From the IMG/VR virus record IMGVR_UViG_3300004804_000536, positions 1 to 25,091 of that record: 25,091 bases of DNA; one strand, written 5' to 3'. Shown here piece after piece: positions 13,841 to 21,596 of the stretch. Each line of letters opens with the position of its first letter. Position 1 is the stretch's first letter. The notes beneath the pieces are model-generated. The model had not been told where the DNA came from. It worked only from the letters and a program-made list of their open reading frames with translations, and searched no databases. The DNA comes from a virus. Position numbers and translations under genes: made by a program.

Positions 13841-15211
13841 TTGGATGGACTAAGCCGCCCCGAGCAAATAGCCGCCCGTTGTAAAAAAATAGCAGCATCG
13901 GCCTGTGCTTTAACGGATCATGGAACTATCTCTGGTACTGTAAAGTTTCATAATGTGATGAAAAAGGCTGGAATCAAACCTATTTTGGGTTGTGAACTAT
14001 ATATCAGTGATCAAGATTGTAAGATCAAAACTCCCGAGAATAGAAAACTAAGCCATCTAGTGGTTTTAGCTAAGAATAAAAAAGGATGGAAGAATCTTAT
14101 TAAGATAGTATCAGAAAGTAATAAATTAGAAAATCTCTATTATAAACCAAGACTAGATCTCAAAACTCTAGGAGAATTAGTAGACGGTAATCTAATAGCT
14201 TTTGCTGGACACTTAGGATCAACATTGTCTAACAAGATTATGCAGTTAGATGATTCTGATTGGAAAAATCAGGGATTGTCTCATGTGGGGCTATTAACTG
14301 ATATTTTTGGAAAAGAAAACTTCTTCCTAGAAGCACAGTTAATGGATAAGCAGTATAATCCAGATCAAGTGATTGTGACAGAAAAGGTGCGTGAACTTGC
14401 TAAATTAACAGGATTGAAAGTCATATGCACACCAGACGCCCACTATGCCGAAAAGAGCGATAGTGTTGATCAGAGGATTTTATTGTGTAATAATCTTAAG
14501 ACTACTATAGCTGATGTTAATAAGAAAATCATTGAGAATGAGAGTTTTGGAATGGACTGTTTTTTCCGTTCTGATAACTATCATATTCTAGATAGTTTTG
14601 AAATGTCGGCCCTACATACAGAAGAAGAGATTGAGAATACCAATCTGATCAATAGTATGATAGAGCTTTATGATGTTAATTCAAAGCCCCTATTGCCATC
14701 ATTTCCTTGTCCACCAGAATTCGACCAAGATGAATATTTAAGACATCTCTGTAGAACAGGATGGAAAACTAAAATAGATTCAGTTATCCCCAAAGAAGAT
14801 CATGAAAAATATGTAGATAGAATAAAGATGGAGTTGGGTGTTCTCCAGGGGGCCGGATTGTCTAGTTATTTTTTAATCCTGCAAGACGTACTAAATCACG
14901 TTCGACAAAACAATTGGCTTCCGGGGCCAGGAAGAGGTTGTTTTGTTCCAGAAACAAATATCAAGATGTCTGATGGTACATTTAAAGCTATTAAAAATGT
15001 AGTAGTTGGGGACTCTGTTATTGATGCATTTGGAAATCCACAGATAGTATATGATACATTACAATATGATATACTGGAGGATATTCTTGAGTTAGAATTT
15101 GAAAATGGTATAATTATTAGATGTACAAAAGATCATAAATTCTTAACTCATAATAGAGGTTGGATAGAGGCTCAATACCTTGATGACGATGATGATATAG
15201 TGGAAGTTTAA
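13841..15211 (+). CDS. dnaE: DNA polymerase III alpha, fragment 1 (PHP domain to GPGRG, with N-terminal intein half)
   Basis: The frame is open from 13790; the only conventional start is TTG 13841 (LDGLSRPEQ), without a clear binding site, so real synthesis may enter from 13776 by recoding. PHP metal-binding motifs follow: ALTDHGTISG, GIKPILGCELYI and VICTPDAHYAE. Next comes the palm N-terminal part, with LQGAGLSSYFLILQDVLNHV and WLPGPGRG, the strand before the catalytic region. Directly after GPGRG the intein begins with C1 (codon 14939-14941). It runs 90 residues to TAA at 15209. Without intein this fragment supplies about 370 polymerase residues counted from 13829. It is the main replicative polymerase of the phage if splicing and assembly work. 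Confidence 0.85.
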   Translation: MDGLSRPEQIAARCKKIAASACALTDHGTISGTVKFHNVMKKAGIKPILGCELYISDQDCKIKTPENRKLSHLVVLAKNKKGWKNLIKIVSESNKLENLYYKPRLDLKTLGELVDGNLIAFAGHLGSTLSNKIMQLDDSDWKNQGLSHVGLLTDIFGKENFFLEAQLMDKQYNPDQVIVTEKVRELAKLTGLKVICTPDAHYAEKSDSVDQRILLCNNLKTTIADVNKKIIENESFGMDCFFRSDNYHILDSFEMSALHTEEEIENTNLINSMIELYDVNSKPLLPSFPCPPEFDQDEYLRHLCRTGWKTKIDSVIPKEDHEKYVDRIKMELGVLQGAGLSSYFLILQDVLNHVRQNNWLPGPGRGCFVPETNIKMSDGTFKAIKNVVVGDSVIDAFGNPQIVYDTLQYDILEDILELEFENGIIIRCTKDHKFLTHNRGWIEAQYLDDDDDIVEV

Positions 15212-15406
15212 AAAGAACCCCAGGGGGAAAATTCTGGATAATATTTGATAATGAGATAGAAGTAAAAACCAACTATAAAAAAGCTAGAAAATTACATTAT
15301 GAAATTAAAGAAAAAAACAGTAATTAAGAATTATCAGGGTATTGTTCACGATATTTCTGTAAAAAATACAGCGTCTTATAATGTAGAAGGAATAGGGGTA
15401 CATAAT
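14939..15406 (+). mobile_element. Intein at GPGRG/S of the polymerase (split, or contiguous with two frame changes)
   Basis: The N-half starts CFVPETNIKMSDGTFKAIKN (block A, nucleophile Cys1) and has block B as GIIIRCTKDHKFLT, with the TxxH motif. The C-half has block F (YQGIVHDISVKN) and block G GVHN, followed by the +1 nucleophile Ser in SAAGCLVSYLV. Excision rejoins GPGRG to SAAG, the normal Pol III alpha sequence (E. coli GPGRGSGAGSLV). There is no endonuclease domain. As written the halves are separate ORFs of 90 and 36 intein residues. Between TAA 15209 and ATG 15299 the host frame has four stops, but frame 15205 is open for 40 codons. Reading through it would give a 156-residue mini-intein, a normal size. 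Both options imply protein splicing. Confidence 0.85.
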
Positions 15407-16132
15407 TCCGCTGCGGGCTGTTTGGTATCGTATCTGGTTAGCATCACGGCTATTGATCCAATCAAGTATGATCTAATGTTTGAAAGATTTTATAACTCTG
15501 GTCGTAATACGGTTGATCATATATCTCTACCAGATATTGACGTAGACGTTCCTATTAGACAAAGAGGGAATATTATCAACTATATTAAGGATAAATATGG
15601 TCATGATAAAGTATCTCAAATGATTACCTTTAATAAGATGAAGGGACGAGGAGCAATTAAAGATGTTCTAAGAGTATACGGAAATGTCTCTTTTGCTGAA
15701 ATGAATGAGATTACTAAGTTTATTCCTGATGAATCCAAAATCTCTGACGAACTACAACAAATGAAAGAAGATGGTGGTGAGGCATCTATTATTCGATGGG
15801 CACTAGAGAATAATTCTAAGGAACTATCTCCATGGTGTCAATTAGAAGAGGATGGAACTCTATCGGGTCCACTATCTAAGAGATTTGAGCAGGCAATTAG
15901 ATTAGAGGGTACTAAAACAAACCAGAGTAAACACGCTGCTGGTCTAGCAATTAGCTCAACCCCACTTGCTGAAATCTGCCCGATGATTTATGATAGTAAG
16001 ACAGGAAATCCTATTGCGGGTATGGAAATGGCAGATTTAGAAAGTCTTGGTATAGTTAAGATGGATATTCTTGGCGTGGCAATGTTAGATAAAATGATGG
16101 CTATTAGAGATATGTTAAAAATAGGAGCATAA
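15299..16132 (+). CDS. dnaE: DNA polymerase III alpha, fragment 2 (C-terminal intein half plus catalytic palm)
   Basis: ATG 15299 opens a basic 36-residue intein C-half (MKLKKKTVIKNYQGIVHDIS...GVHN), then SAAGCLVSYLVSITAIDP of the polymerase. No strong ribosome site precedes it. All three catalytic aspartates are here: two in LPDIDVDVPIRQRG (E. coli PDFDVDF) and one in VKMDILGVAMLDKM (E. coli KFDFLGL). The conserved KHAAGLAIS patch is also present. The fragment stops just after that helix (TAA 16130), where a normal alpha subunit would run on into the fingers. It contributes 241 residues after splicing. It needs fragment 1 by trans-splicing and fragment 3 by non-covalent assembly. Confidence 0.88.
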   Translation: MKLKKKTVIKNYQGIVHDISVKNTASYNVEGIGVHNSAAGCLVSYLVSITAIDPIKYDLMFERFYNSGRNTVDHISLPDIDVDVPIRQRGNIINYIKDKYGHDKVSQMITFNKMKGRGAIKDVLRVYGNVSFAEMNEITKFIPDESKISDELQQMKEDGGEASIIRWALENNSKELSPWCQLEEDGTLSGPLSKRFEQAIRLEGTKTNQSKHAAGLAISSTPLAEICPMIYDSKTGNPIAGMEMADLESLGIVKMDILGVAMLDKMMAIRDMLKIGA

Positions 16133-16135
16133 ATT

Positions 16136-16312
16136 ATGACTAAGCAATTTTCAGAATTGGCTGTTGGAGATAAGTTCAAATGGGTAGATGGCGAAATCTA
16201 TACAAAGATAGAGCAAGAGCAGACCAGTTGCTGCACATATAATAGTGCTGTGAATGATCAGGGTGGTAAGATTCAGGTTGAACCAATTAAGGATGTAGAG
16301 GTATTGGAATGA
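16136..16312 (+). CDS. Small hypothetical protein, 58 aa
   Basis: ATG 16136, three bases after fragment 2 stops (AGGAG at 16123-16127), to TGA 16310-16312, which overlaps the exonuclease start as ATGA. The product contains FSELAVGDKFKWVDGEIYTKI, a small beta-rich pattern shared by many short phage and bacterial proteins with no known role. Its position inside the polymerase gene suggests that it arrived with the exonuclease as a unit. Confidence 0.65.
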   Translation: MTKQFSELAVGDKFKWVDGEIYTKIEQEQTSCCTYNSAVNDQGGKIQVEPIKDVEVLE

Positions 16313-17010
16313 TATCTTATAATAAGATTGCTGTATTTGACTTTGAAACAGATGGAAGTAATCCCAAAGTATGTAGTCCTGTCCAACTAGCTTGTATAAT
16401 GATAGATCCTATTAAAAACGAGATTCTAGAAGGATCTGAGTTTAATATAGAGATGAAACCTGACAAACTAGAACAAGATTCTTCTTACTCATATAAGAAT
16501 GAGGCAGACGGTAATATTTTAGAGTGGCACTCTAAGGTTAGAGCTTGTTCAGAAGCGGATATTTTAGATAGATGGAAAAATGCGACACCTCAAAAACAGG
16601 CTTGGCAGATGTTTATCCAATATCTGGATAAGTATCACTGTAGAGCAAGTAAGAAGACTAAGTTCTCATCTCCCATAGCGGCTGGATATAACATACAAAG
16701 ATTTGACTTAAAGATCATAGAGCGATTAAGTTTGAAATATGATAATGCCTCTAAAGAGGGTGAAAGCGAAATATTTCATCCAAGAGACAATCTAGATGTT
16801 ATGTTTATGCTTTATCCTTGGTTTAGAAACTTAGATGATGTTAAAAGTCTATCTCTAGATAATGTTAGACAATATCTTGGCATACCAACCGAAGGGGGAC
16901 ACGATGCCTTGAAAGACGTTCGTGATACTGCTGATATATTAATTAGACTACTAAAACTACATAAGAGCTTATCTCAAAAAATTCTATTCAAGGATTCTTG
17001 CAAAAAATGA
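16309..17010 (+). CDS. DnaQ-like 3'-5' exonuclease (DEDDh), probable proofreader
   Basis: A 233-residue DEDDh exonuclease. Exo I is AVFDFETDGSNP (D and E ligands), Exo II is AAGYNIQRFDLKII (Asp), and Exo III is GGHDALKDVRDTADIL with the catalytic H and the last D five residues later. Length and motifs fit the epsilon subunit that removes mismatched 3' ends. It lies between the palm and finger fragments of the polymerase and overlaps the finger fragment as ATGA, so the three are co-translated and very likely act together. The unusual point is its location inside the gene of its partner. Confidence 0.88.
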   Translation: MISYNKIAVFDFETDGSNPKVCSPVQLACIMIDPIKNEILEGSEFNIEMKPDKLEQDSSYSYKNEADGNILEWHSKVRACSEADILDRWKNATPQKQAWQMFIQYLDKYHCRASKKTKFSSPIAAGYNIQRFDLKIIERLSLKYDNASKEGESEIFHPRDNLDVMFMLYPWFRNLDDVKSLSLDNVRQYLGIPTEGGHDALKDVRDTADILIRLLKLHKSLSQKILFKDSCKK

Positions 17011-18569
17011 CAATATTTGATGGCGATATTTCTAAGATAGATCTAGACGATGCTGCAACCTGGGATTTGATTGGCTCCGGTAATACTAAAGGATGCTTTC
17101 AATTAGAAAGTCGCCTCGGTAGAACCATGGCAAAAAAGTTAAAACCAGAAAATATAGAGCAGCTTTCTGCTTTAATTGCTGTTCTGCGACCGGGAAGTTT
17201 AAATGCTATACGAGATGGTAAAAGCGTTAGTAATCACTATATAGACAAGAAAAATGGCAATGAATCTGTAGACTTTTTCCATGAGTCTTTAATACCAATA
17301 TTAGACACTACTTATGGTGAGATGATTTATCAGGAACAAGCCATCCGTATTGCTAAAGAAATAGCGGGATTCAATCCAGAAGAAGCAGATAATCTAAGAA
17401 AGGCTATTGGTAAGAAACAAGCCAATGTTATGGCGGCTCTTAAACAAAGCTTTCTGGATGGATGTAAAAGATTAGGATACGTGAATGATAATGAAGCAGA
17501 ACAGATTTTTGGATGGATAGAAAAGAGTCAAAAATATTCATTCAATAAAAGTCATTCTGTATGCTATTGTTCTAGTTCTTACTTATCAGCATACGCCAAA
17601 GCTCATCATCCTATACAGTTCTTTACTGCTTATCTACAATTTGCTGAAGATAAGATGGACCCTCATGCAGAGATTAAGGAGTTGTATCAGAATGCCACAG
17701 AAATGGGAATATCTATAGAAAAACCTGATCTTAGATTACTAAATAGTACATTTATTCTCAAGAATAATAAGATTTATTTTGGTCTTACTAATATCAAAGG
17801 ATTCGGTGATTCTGCATATGATAAGCTAGTTAATGAAGTAAACAACAATAAACTTGTAATAGACAATATGAAGTGGATGAATTTATTACATCTATTATCC
17901 AAGCTAAACTCTACGTCTGCAAAAGCCATATTACAGTCTGGTGCTGCTGATTTTATAGGCTTGAGCAGAAATAAGATGATGTTCGATTATGATATTTTCT
18001 GTGAGTTAACTAATAAAGAATCTAGTTTTGTTATTGGTCATATTGATATTGTTGGGTCAGATAAGAAATTAGAAGACCATATATCTAATTTGATTAATAA
18101 TGGTAAGATTGCAGCAAAAAGAAAAGATGTCATAAATAATCTACTTTCTAGTTTGTATCATCCTCCCTATTCTATGGACGATCATATAGACTGGATTGTT
18201 GACACAGAACACACCTTATTAGGCTGTAATATTACTTGCTCCAAAGTAGATCGATATGATACCAGTATGATTAATTACTCTTGTCAGGACTTCAAACAGG
18301 GTAATACTAGTTCTAATTTACTATTGGTTGGCGAGATAGAAAATATGAATGTGACCAAGGTAAAAAACGGTCAAAGTAAAGGTAAGGAAATGGCATTTCT
18401 TACTATTACAGACGGGACAGCAGTTATAGATTCTGTTATCTGTTTTGCTGAAAAGTTTAAAGAATTCAGAAATCAGTTATTCGTTGGTAATGTTCTAGTT
18501 TTCAGTGGAAATAAGTCTAAGGATAAAGATTCGTTTGTAGTTGATAAAATCTTTTTACCTAGAACTTGA
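17007..18569 (+). CDS. dnaE: DNA polymerase III alpha, fragment 3 (fingers to OB domain)
   Basis: I choose ATG 17007 (ATGA overlap) over TTG 16998. The 520 residues start MTIFDGDISKIDLDDAATWD, equivalent to the E. coli stretch before FQLES, and continue through the fingers: KGCFQLESRLG, LIAVLRPGSL, YGEMIYQEQAIRIAKEIAGF, LRKAIGKK and YSFNKSHSVCY. A helix-hairpin-helix-like region follows (GLTNIKGFGDSAY), then a C-terminal OB fold (NLLLVGEIENMNVTKVKNG). There is no intein at its start, so it must associate with fragment 2 without covalent joining. The break falls in a surface loop between palm and fingers. All pieces add to about 1145 residues, a full-size alpha subunit. Confidence 0.9.
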   Translation: MTIFDGDISKIDLDDAATWDLIGSGNTKGCFQLESRLGRTMAKKLKPENIEQLSALIAVLRPGSLNAIRDGKSVSNHYIDKKNGNESVDFFHESLIPILDTTYGEMIYQEQAIRIAKEIAGFNPEEADNLRKAIGKKQANVMAALKQSFLDGCKRLGYVNDNEAEQIFGWIEKSQKYSFNKSHSVCYCSSSYLSAYAKAHHPIQFFTAYLQFAEDKMDPHAEIKELYQNATEMGISIEKPDLRLLNSTFILKNNKIYFGLTNIKGFGDSAYDKLVNEVNNNKLVIDNMKWMNLLHLLSKLNSTSAKAILQSGAADFIGLSRNKMMFDYDIFCELTNKESSFVIGHIDIVGSDKKLEDHISNLINNGKIAAKRKDVINNLLSSLYHPPYSMDDHIDWIVDTEHTLLGCNITCSKVDRYDTSMINYSCQDFKQGNTSSNLLLVGEIENMNVTKVKNGQSKGKEMAFLTITDGTAVIDSVICFAEKFKEFRNQLFVGNVLVFSGNKSKDKDSFVVDKIFLPRT

Positions 18570-18593
18570 CAAAGTTTAGTTCGACGTTACTAT
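18566..18593 (+). promoter_or_regulatory. Likely sigma70-type promoter for ssb
   Basis: A perfect TTGACA (18566-18571) overlaps the stop of polymerase fragment 3, followed after 16 bases by TACTAT (18588-18593; 4 of 6 matches to TATAAT). It lies about 40 bases before the ssb start, in one of the few real gaps between genes. SSB is needed in large amounts, so its own promoter makes sense. Transcription here has not been shown. Confidence 0.4.
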
Positions 18594-18632
18594 TGAGTGT
18601 TGGGTTTACTTTTACATGGAGAAAGTTTTATT

Positions 18633-19046
18633 ATGAAGAATGAGAATTTAGTTATTTTGGTTGGTAATCTAACAAGAGATCCAGAACTACGCTATGTTGG
18701 TACTTCTGGTAAGTCTACTGCCGTAGTAAACTTTAGACTTGCTGTGTCTGACGAATACAAGACAGCTAATGGTGAGTTTAATAAGATTACTACATATGTA
18801 AACTGCGAAGCTTGGGATAGTGCAGCAGAGCGTATCAATAATGTTTTACATAAGGGTGATCCTGTCTTTATTAGAGGGTCATTACGAATGGACGAGTGGG
18901 AAAAGGATGGTAAGAAGCAAACGTCTCTTAAAATTAGAGTGAATTCATTTACTCCTATTCTAAGAACATCTTCACCAAGACCGGAACCTGTTGGAGCTAG
19001 TTCGTCAGTGGATTCAGAACCTTTGGATGATAACCATCCATTTTGA
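18633..19046 (+). CDS. ssb: Single-stranded DNA-binding protein
   Basis: ATG 18633 has GGAGAAAG 9 bases upstream and is preferred to earlier in-frame starts. The 137-residue product has the OB fold of bacterial SSB: NLVILVGNLTRDPELRYV, TAVVNFRLAVSDEY, TYVNCEAWDSAAERI and GDPVFIRGSLRMDEW. A short Pro/Ser linker leads to the acidic C-terminal tip DDNHPF, the protein-interaction tail found in cellular SSB (DDxPF). It covers single strands at the fork and should contact the polymerase, primase or exonucleases through this tip. The only gene here with a promoter-like sequence directly upstream. Confidence 0.93.
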   Translation: MKNENLVILVGNLTRDPELRYVGTSGKSTAVVNFRLAVSDEYKTANGEFNKITTYVNCEAWDSAAERINNVLHKGDPVFIRGSLRMDEWEKDGKKQTSLKIRVNSFTPILRTSSPRPEPVGASSSVDSEPLDDNHPF

Positions 19047-19055
19047 TTCTAAGGA

Positions 19056-19175
19056 AAATCGGAGGCGAAAGGTAATCGCTAGAGCAATGAGTAACTGATG
19101 CTAGGTGTGTCGTTGTCCAATAAAATCATTTATTAGGAAACATCAGTGTGCGGGGTTCGATTCCCCGCCCGATTT
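19056..19175 (+). tRNA. tRNA-like RNA with an oversized middle (identity undetermined)
   Basis: A 7-bp acceptor-like stem pairs 19056-19062 (aaatcgg) with 19169-19175 (ccgattt). A T-arm precedes the 3' strand: stem gcgggg/ccccgc around the canonical loop TTCGATT. A D-arm-like hairpin at 19065-19079 has stem gcga/tcgc and a GG in its loop. Between D and T arms lie about 70 bases in place of the usual anticodon and variable regions. They hold a 7-bp pairing actgatg (19094-19100) with catcagt (19141-19147) and a strong inner hairpin near 19117-19137. I could not place a clean 5-bp/7-base anticodon arm, position 8 is A instead of U, and no CCA is encoded. It may be a divergent tRNA, a tRNA carrying an insertion, or a tRNA mimic. 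Confidence 0.5.
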
Positions 19176-19207
19176 CTTATCTAACAGTATACAACAATAG
19201 AGATATT

Positions 19208-20848
19208 ATGAAAAAGAAGATATTAGTTTGTTCAGAATCTATAAAGACCCACTCTGGTTTTGGAGTCTATAACAAACGACTCCTAGAATCCTTGCATAAT
19301 ACAGGCAAATATGAGATTGCTGAATTTGCTAGTTACGGATTTATTGGGGAAAAAGAGAGTCTTAATATCCCCTGGAAGTATTATCCTAATCATGTAACAA
19401 GAGAAGATCCTCGTTCTCAAGAACTAAACTCTATACCAGAAAATCAGTTTGGAAGATGGAGATTTGATAGAGTATTACTAGATTTTAAACCAGATATAGT
19501 AATAGATGTTAGAGATTATTGGATGAGTTATTTTGAAGGCAACAGTCCTCTCCGTAAGTATTTTAAATGGTTTTTGATGCCAACTGTTGATAGTGCCCCA
19601 CAAAAAGAAGAATGGTTAGAAACTTATCTAAATGCTGATAAGATATTTACATATTCTGATTGGGGACGAGACGTATTGAATCAACAAACATCAAATAAAA
19701 TTAACTTTGCAGATGTAGTATCTCCCGGCGTAAATCTTAACCAGTTCAATATCGATAAAGATACGTCTGCTATACGCAGAGCCTTATTAATAGACCCAGA
19801 ATCTATTATTATAGGAACAGTAATGCGTAATCAGCCACGCAAGCTATATCCAGAATTAATCAGAGCATTTGAAAAAATAATAGAAAGACTAGACCCAGCT
19901 ATTGCTGCAAAGACATTCTTATATTTTCATACTTGCTATCCAGATAATGGTTGGGATTTTGTTGAACTGATCAAAGGTTCTAGCGTTGCTGATAAAATCT
20001 ATTTTACTTACGCATGTAGAAATTGTGGGGCTGTTTTTGCGTCACTATTCTCCGACTGCATACAACCCTGTGTAAAATGCAAGCAAAAATCTGCATTTAC
20101 TCCGAATGTTTCTAATGGATTAGATACAGAAGTTTTGATCAAGGTAATCAATTCTTTTGATATTTATGTACAGTATGCTATTTGTGAGGGATTTGGTATG
20201 CCTCAAATAGAAGCTGCCGCCTGTGGACTGCCTGTTATAACAGTAGATTACAGTGCTATGATTGACGTTATAAATAAATTAGAAGCTACTCCAATTAAGG
20301 TTGGAGCCTATTATAAAGAATTAGCTACTTCTGCTATTAGAGTATATCCAGACGAAAATGACTTTATTGAAAAGGCTATTAATCTGATAAATATGCCCAG
20401 ACCTATTCGTAAAAAGATAGGTTATAATACAAGAGAGTTGGTTGAGAAACACTACGATTGGGATAAGATTGTTTTATCTTGGATGAAACATATAGATGAA
20501 GCAGAGTCTACCCAGCACTTATGGAATAATCCGATACCAAATTTGATACCAAAAATAGAAAAAGAAAATCTACCTAGTAGTGCTAATATGATGGAAGTCA
20601 TGTATCATATACATAAGCATTATCTAGAAAAAATGAATGATTCTTTATCTAAATACTCTCTATTAAAACAAATAGGATTTGCTCAAAGAGGATTCATATT
20701 TGATAAACTAGAAACTAGACCATTTAATATTCATAATATCATAGACAATATAAATATTCAAATAGAAAATAATAATATGTCAGAAATTGCTAGGGTAAAT
20801 CCTAGTGTTCTTGTGGAAGAGGATTACATAACTTATGCAAACAAATAA
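19208..20848 (+). CDS. GT4-type (GT-B) glycosyltransferase with inserted zinc ribbon
   Basis: ATG 19208 is chosen; an upstream GTG would overlap the tRNA-like RNA. The 546-residue protein has the GT-B fold: N-terminal Rossmann half (KKILVCSESIKTHSGFGVY, with the glycine loop) and a C-terminal donor-binding half with CEGFGMPQIEAAACGLPVIT near residues 325-345, the ExFGxxxxEAxAxGxPV motif of family GT4. Between the halves' strands, residues 270-297 hold CRNC and CVKC pairs with an extra Cys, an inserted zinc ribbon unusual in this family. The last 110 residues are helical and charged. It should move a sugar from a nucleotide-sugar to an unknown acceptor: phage protein, DNA base or host glycan. 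Confidence 0.85.
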   Translation: MKKKILVCSESIKTHSGFGVYNKRLLESLHNTGKYEIAEFASYGFIGEKESLNIPWKYYPNHVTREDPRSQELNSIPENQFGRWRFDRVLLDFKPDIVIDVRDYWMSYFEGNSPLRKYFKWFLMPTVDSAPQKEEWLETYLNADKIFTYSDWGRDVLNQQTSNKINFADVVSPGVNLNQFNIDKDTSAIRRALLIDPESIIIGTVMRNQPRKLYPELIRAFEKIIERLDPAIAAKTFLYFHTCYPDNGWDFVELIKGSSVADKIYFTYACRNCGAVFASLFSDCIQPCVKCKQKSAFTPNVSNGLDTEVLIKVINSFDIYVQYAICEGFGMPQIEAAACGLPVITVDYSAMIDVINKLEATPIKVGAYYKELATSAIRVYPDENDFIEKAINLINMPRPIRKKIGYNTRELVEKHYDWDKIVLSWMKHIDEAESTQHLWNNPIPNLIPKIEKENLPSSANMMEVMYHIHKHYLEKMNDSLSKYSLLKQIGFAQRGFIFDKLETRPFNIHNIIDNINIQIENNNMSEIARVNPSVLVEEDYITYANK

Positions 20849-21596
20849 GACTCCAACAACAAATTGTGATGCTTGTGATTTTTTTAATGGAATCTGTGAG
20901 TTAGATATTCCAGAAAAATTAAGAAATCAATATCCTGATATTTATACGGTAGAGAATTTTATAGATAATACTATCACTAATTTCTTGTGTCCTGTGGGAA
21001 TTAGTAAAGACGCACTAACTGATCTCTCTAAAGAAGATAAGCAAGAAAGAGCCATTAAGGGTAATAATGCTGGTATCTATTTAATCTATTTCTTAGACAA
21101 TAATGATATCGACACTCTGGAAAAGAACCTAGAATACTTGAAGAAATCATTTACTGTTCCTTCTTATATTTCTATTGTGAAACCGATAAATAGTCAACTA
21201 CAATCAGAAGACATCGTAGCTCTACTACAAAAATACAATGTTTGTGCATGGAAATTGCATAATATGTTGGAGGAATTAGATAATTTTAAAACGGTGGATT
21301 TCGTATTGGACACCAATATTGGTAAAAATAATACCAGATTCTATATGATTTGGGATAATCAACCACTACCAGAATCATACCTAAATACTGTAAATGACGC
21401 CCTCACATTCTTGTCTGCATTAAAACCTATCATAACTCCGATTACAAATTCTAAAGGGAAAATACCCTATGCTGGTTGCGTAATTCCTTTTAGATTATAT
21501 CGAAATGAACAGAATCAAAAATGTCATTCTATTACTGTTTTTAATCTTTTTGATGAGAATAATATCGACCAATATTTATCGGTGACAATACAATGA
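20835..21596 (+). CDS. Hypothetical protein with N-terminal Cys motif, 253 aa
   Basis: The N-terminus has four cysteines (NCDACDFFNGIC at residues 10-21, and a Cys near 51 in FLCPVG), a possible zinc or iron-sulfur site. The rest, with NNAGIYLIYFLDNNDIDTLEKNLEYL and later FYMIWDNQPLP, alternates strands and helices in a way that could be a degenerate GT-A or Rossmann domain. It overlaps the glycosyltransferase by 14 bases and the nucleotidyltransferase-like gene by 4, so it belongs to this sugar cluster. No catalytic motif identified. Confidence 0.65.
   Translation: MQTNKTPTTNCDACDFFNGICELDIPEKLRNQYPDIYTVENFIDNTITNFLCPVGISKDALTDLSKEDKQERAIKGNNAGIYLIYFLDNNDIDTLEKNLEYLKKSFTVPSYISIVKPINSQLQSEDIVALLQKYNVCAWKLHNMLEELDNFKTVDFVLDTNIGKNNTRFYMIWDNQPLPESYLNTVNDALTFLSALKPIITPITNSKGKIPYAGCVIPFRLYRNEQNQKCHSITVFNLFDENNIDQYLSVTIQ

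Noticed and set aside
15215-15240. CCAG...CTGG hairpin after the intein N-half as a terminator
   Set aside because: Only a 4-bp stem with a 10-base loop and no T-run; the polymerase continues downstream, so termination here would be harmful.
15205-15327. Programmed -1 frameshift at the TTTAAAAAG sequence after the intein N-half
   Set aside because: The heptamer TTTAAAA is in the wrong phase for the incoming frame (GTT TAA AAA), so tandem slippage would not re-pair well. Sequence error or natural split is simpler.
19148-19207. GTG start at 19148 for the glycosyltransferase
   Set aside because: It would put the start inside the T-arm of the tRNA-like RNA; ATG 19208 gives the normal GT-B N-terminus (KKILVCSES).
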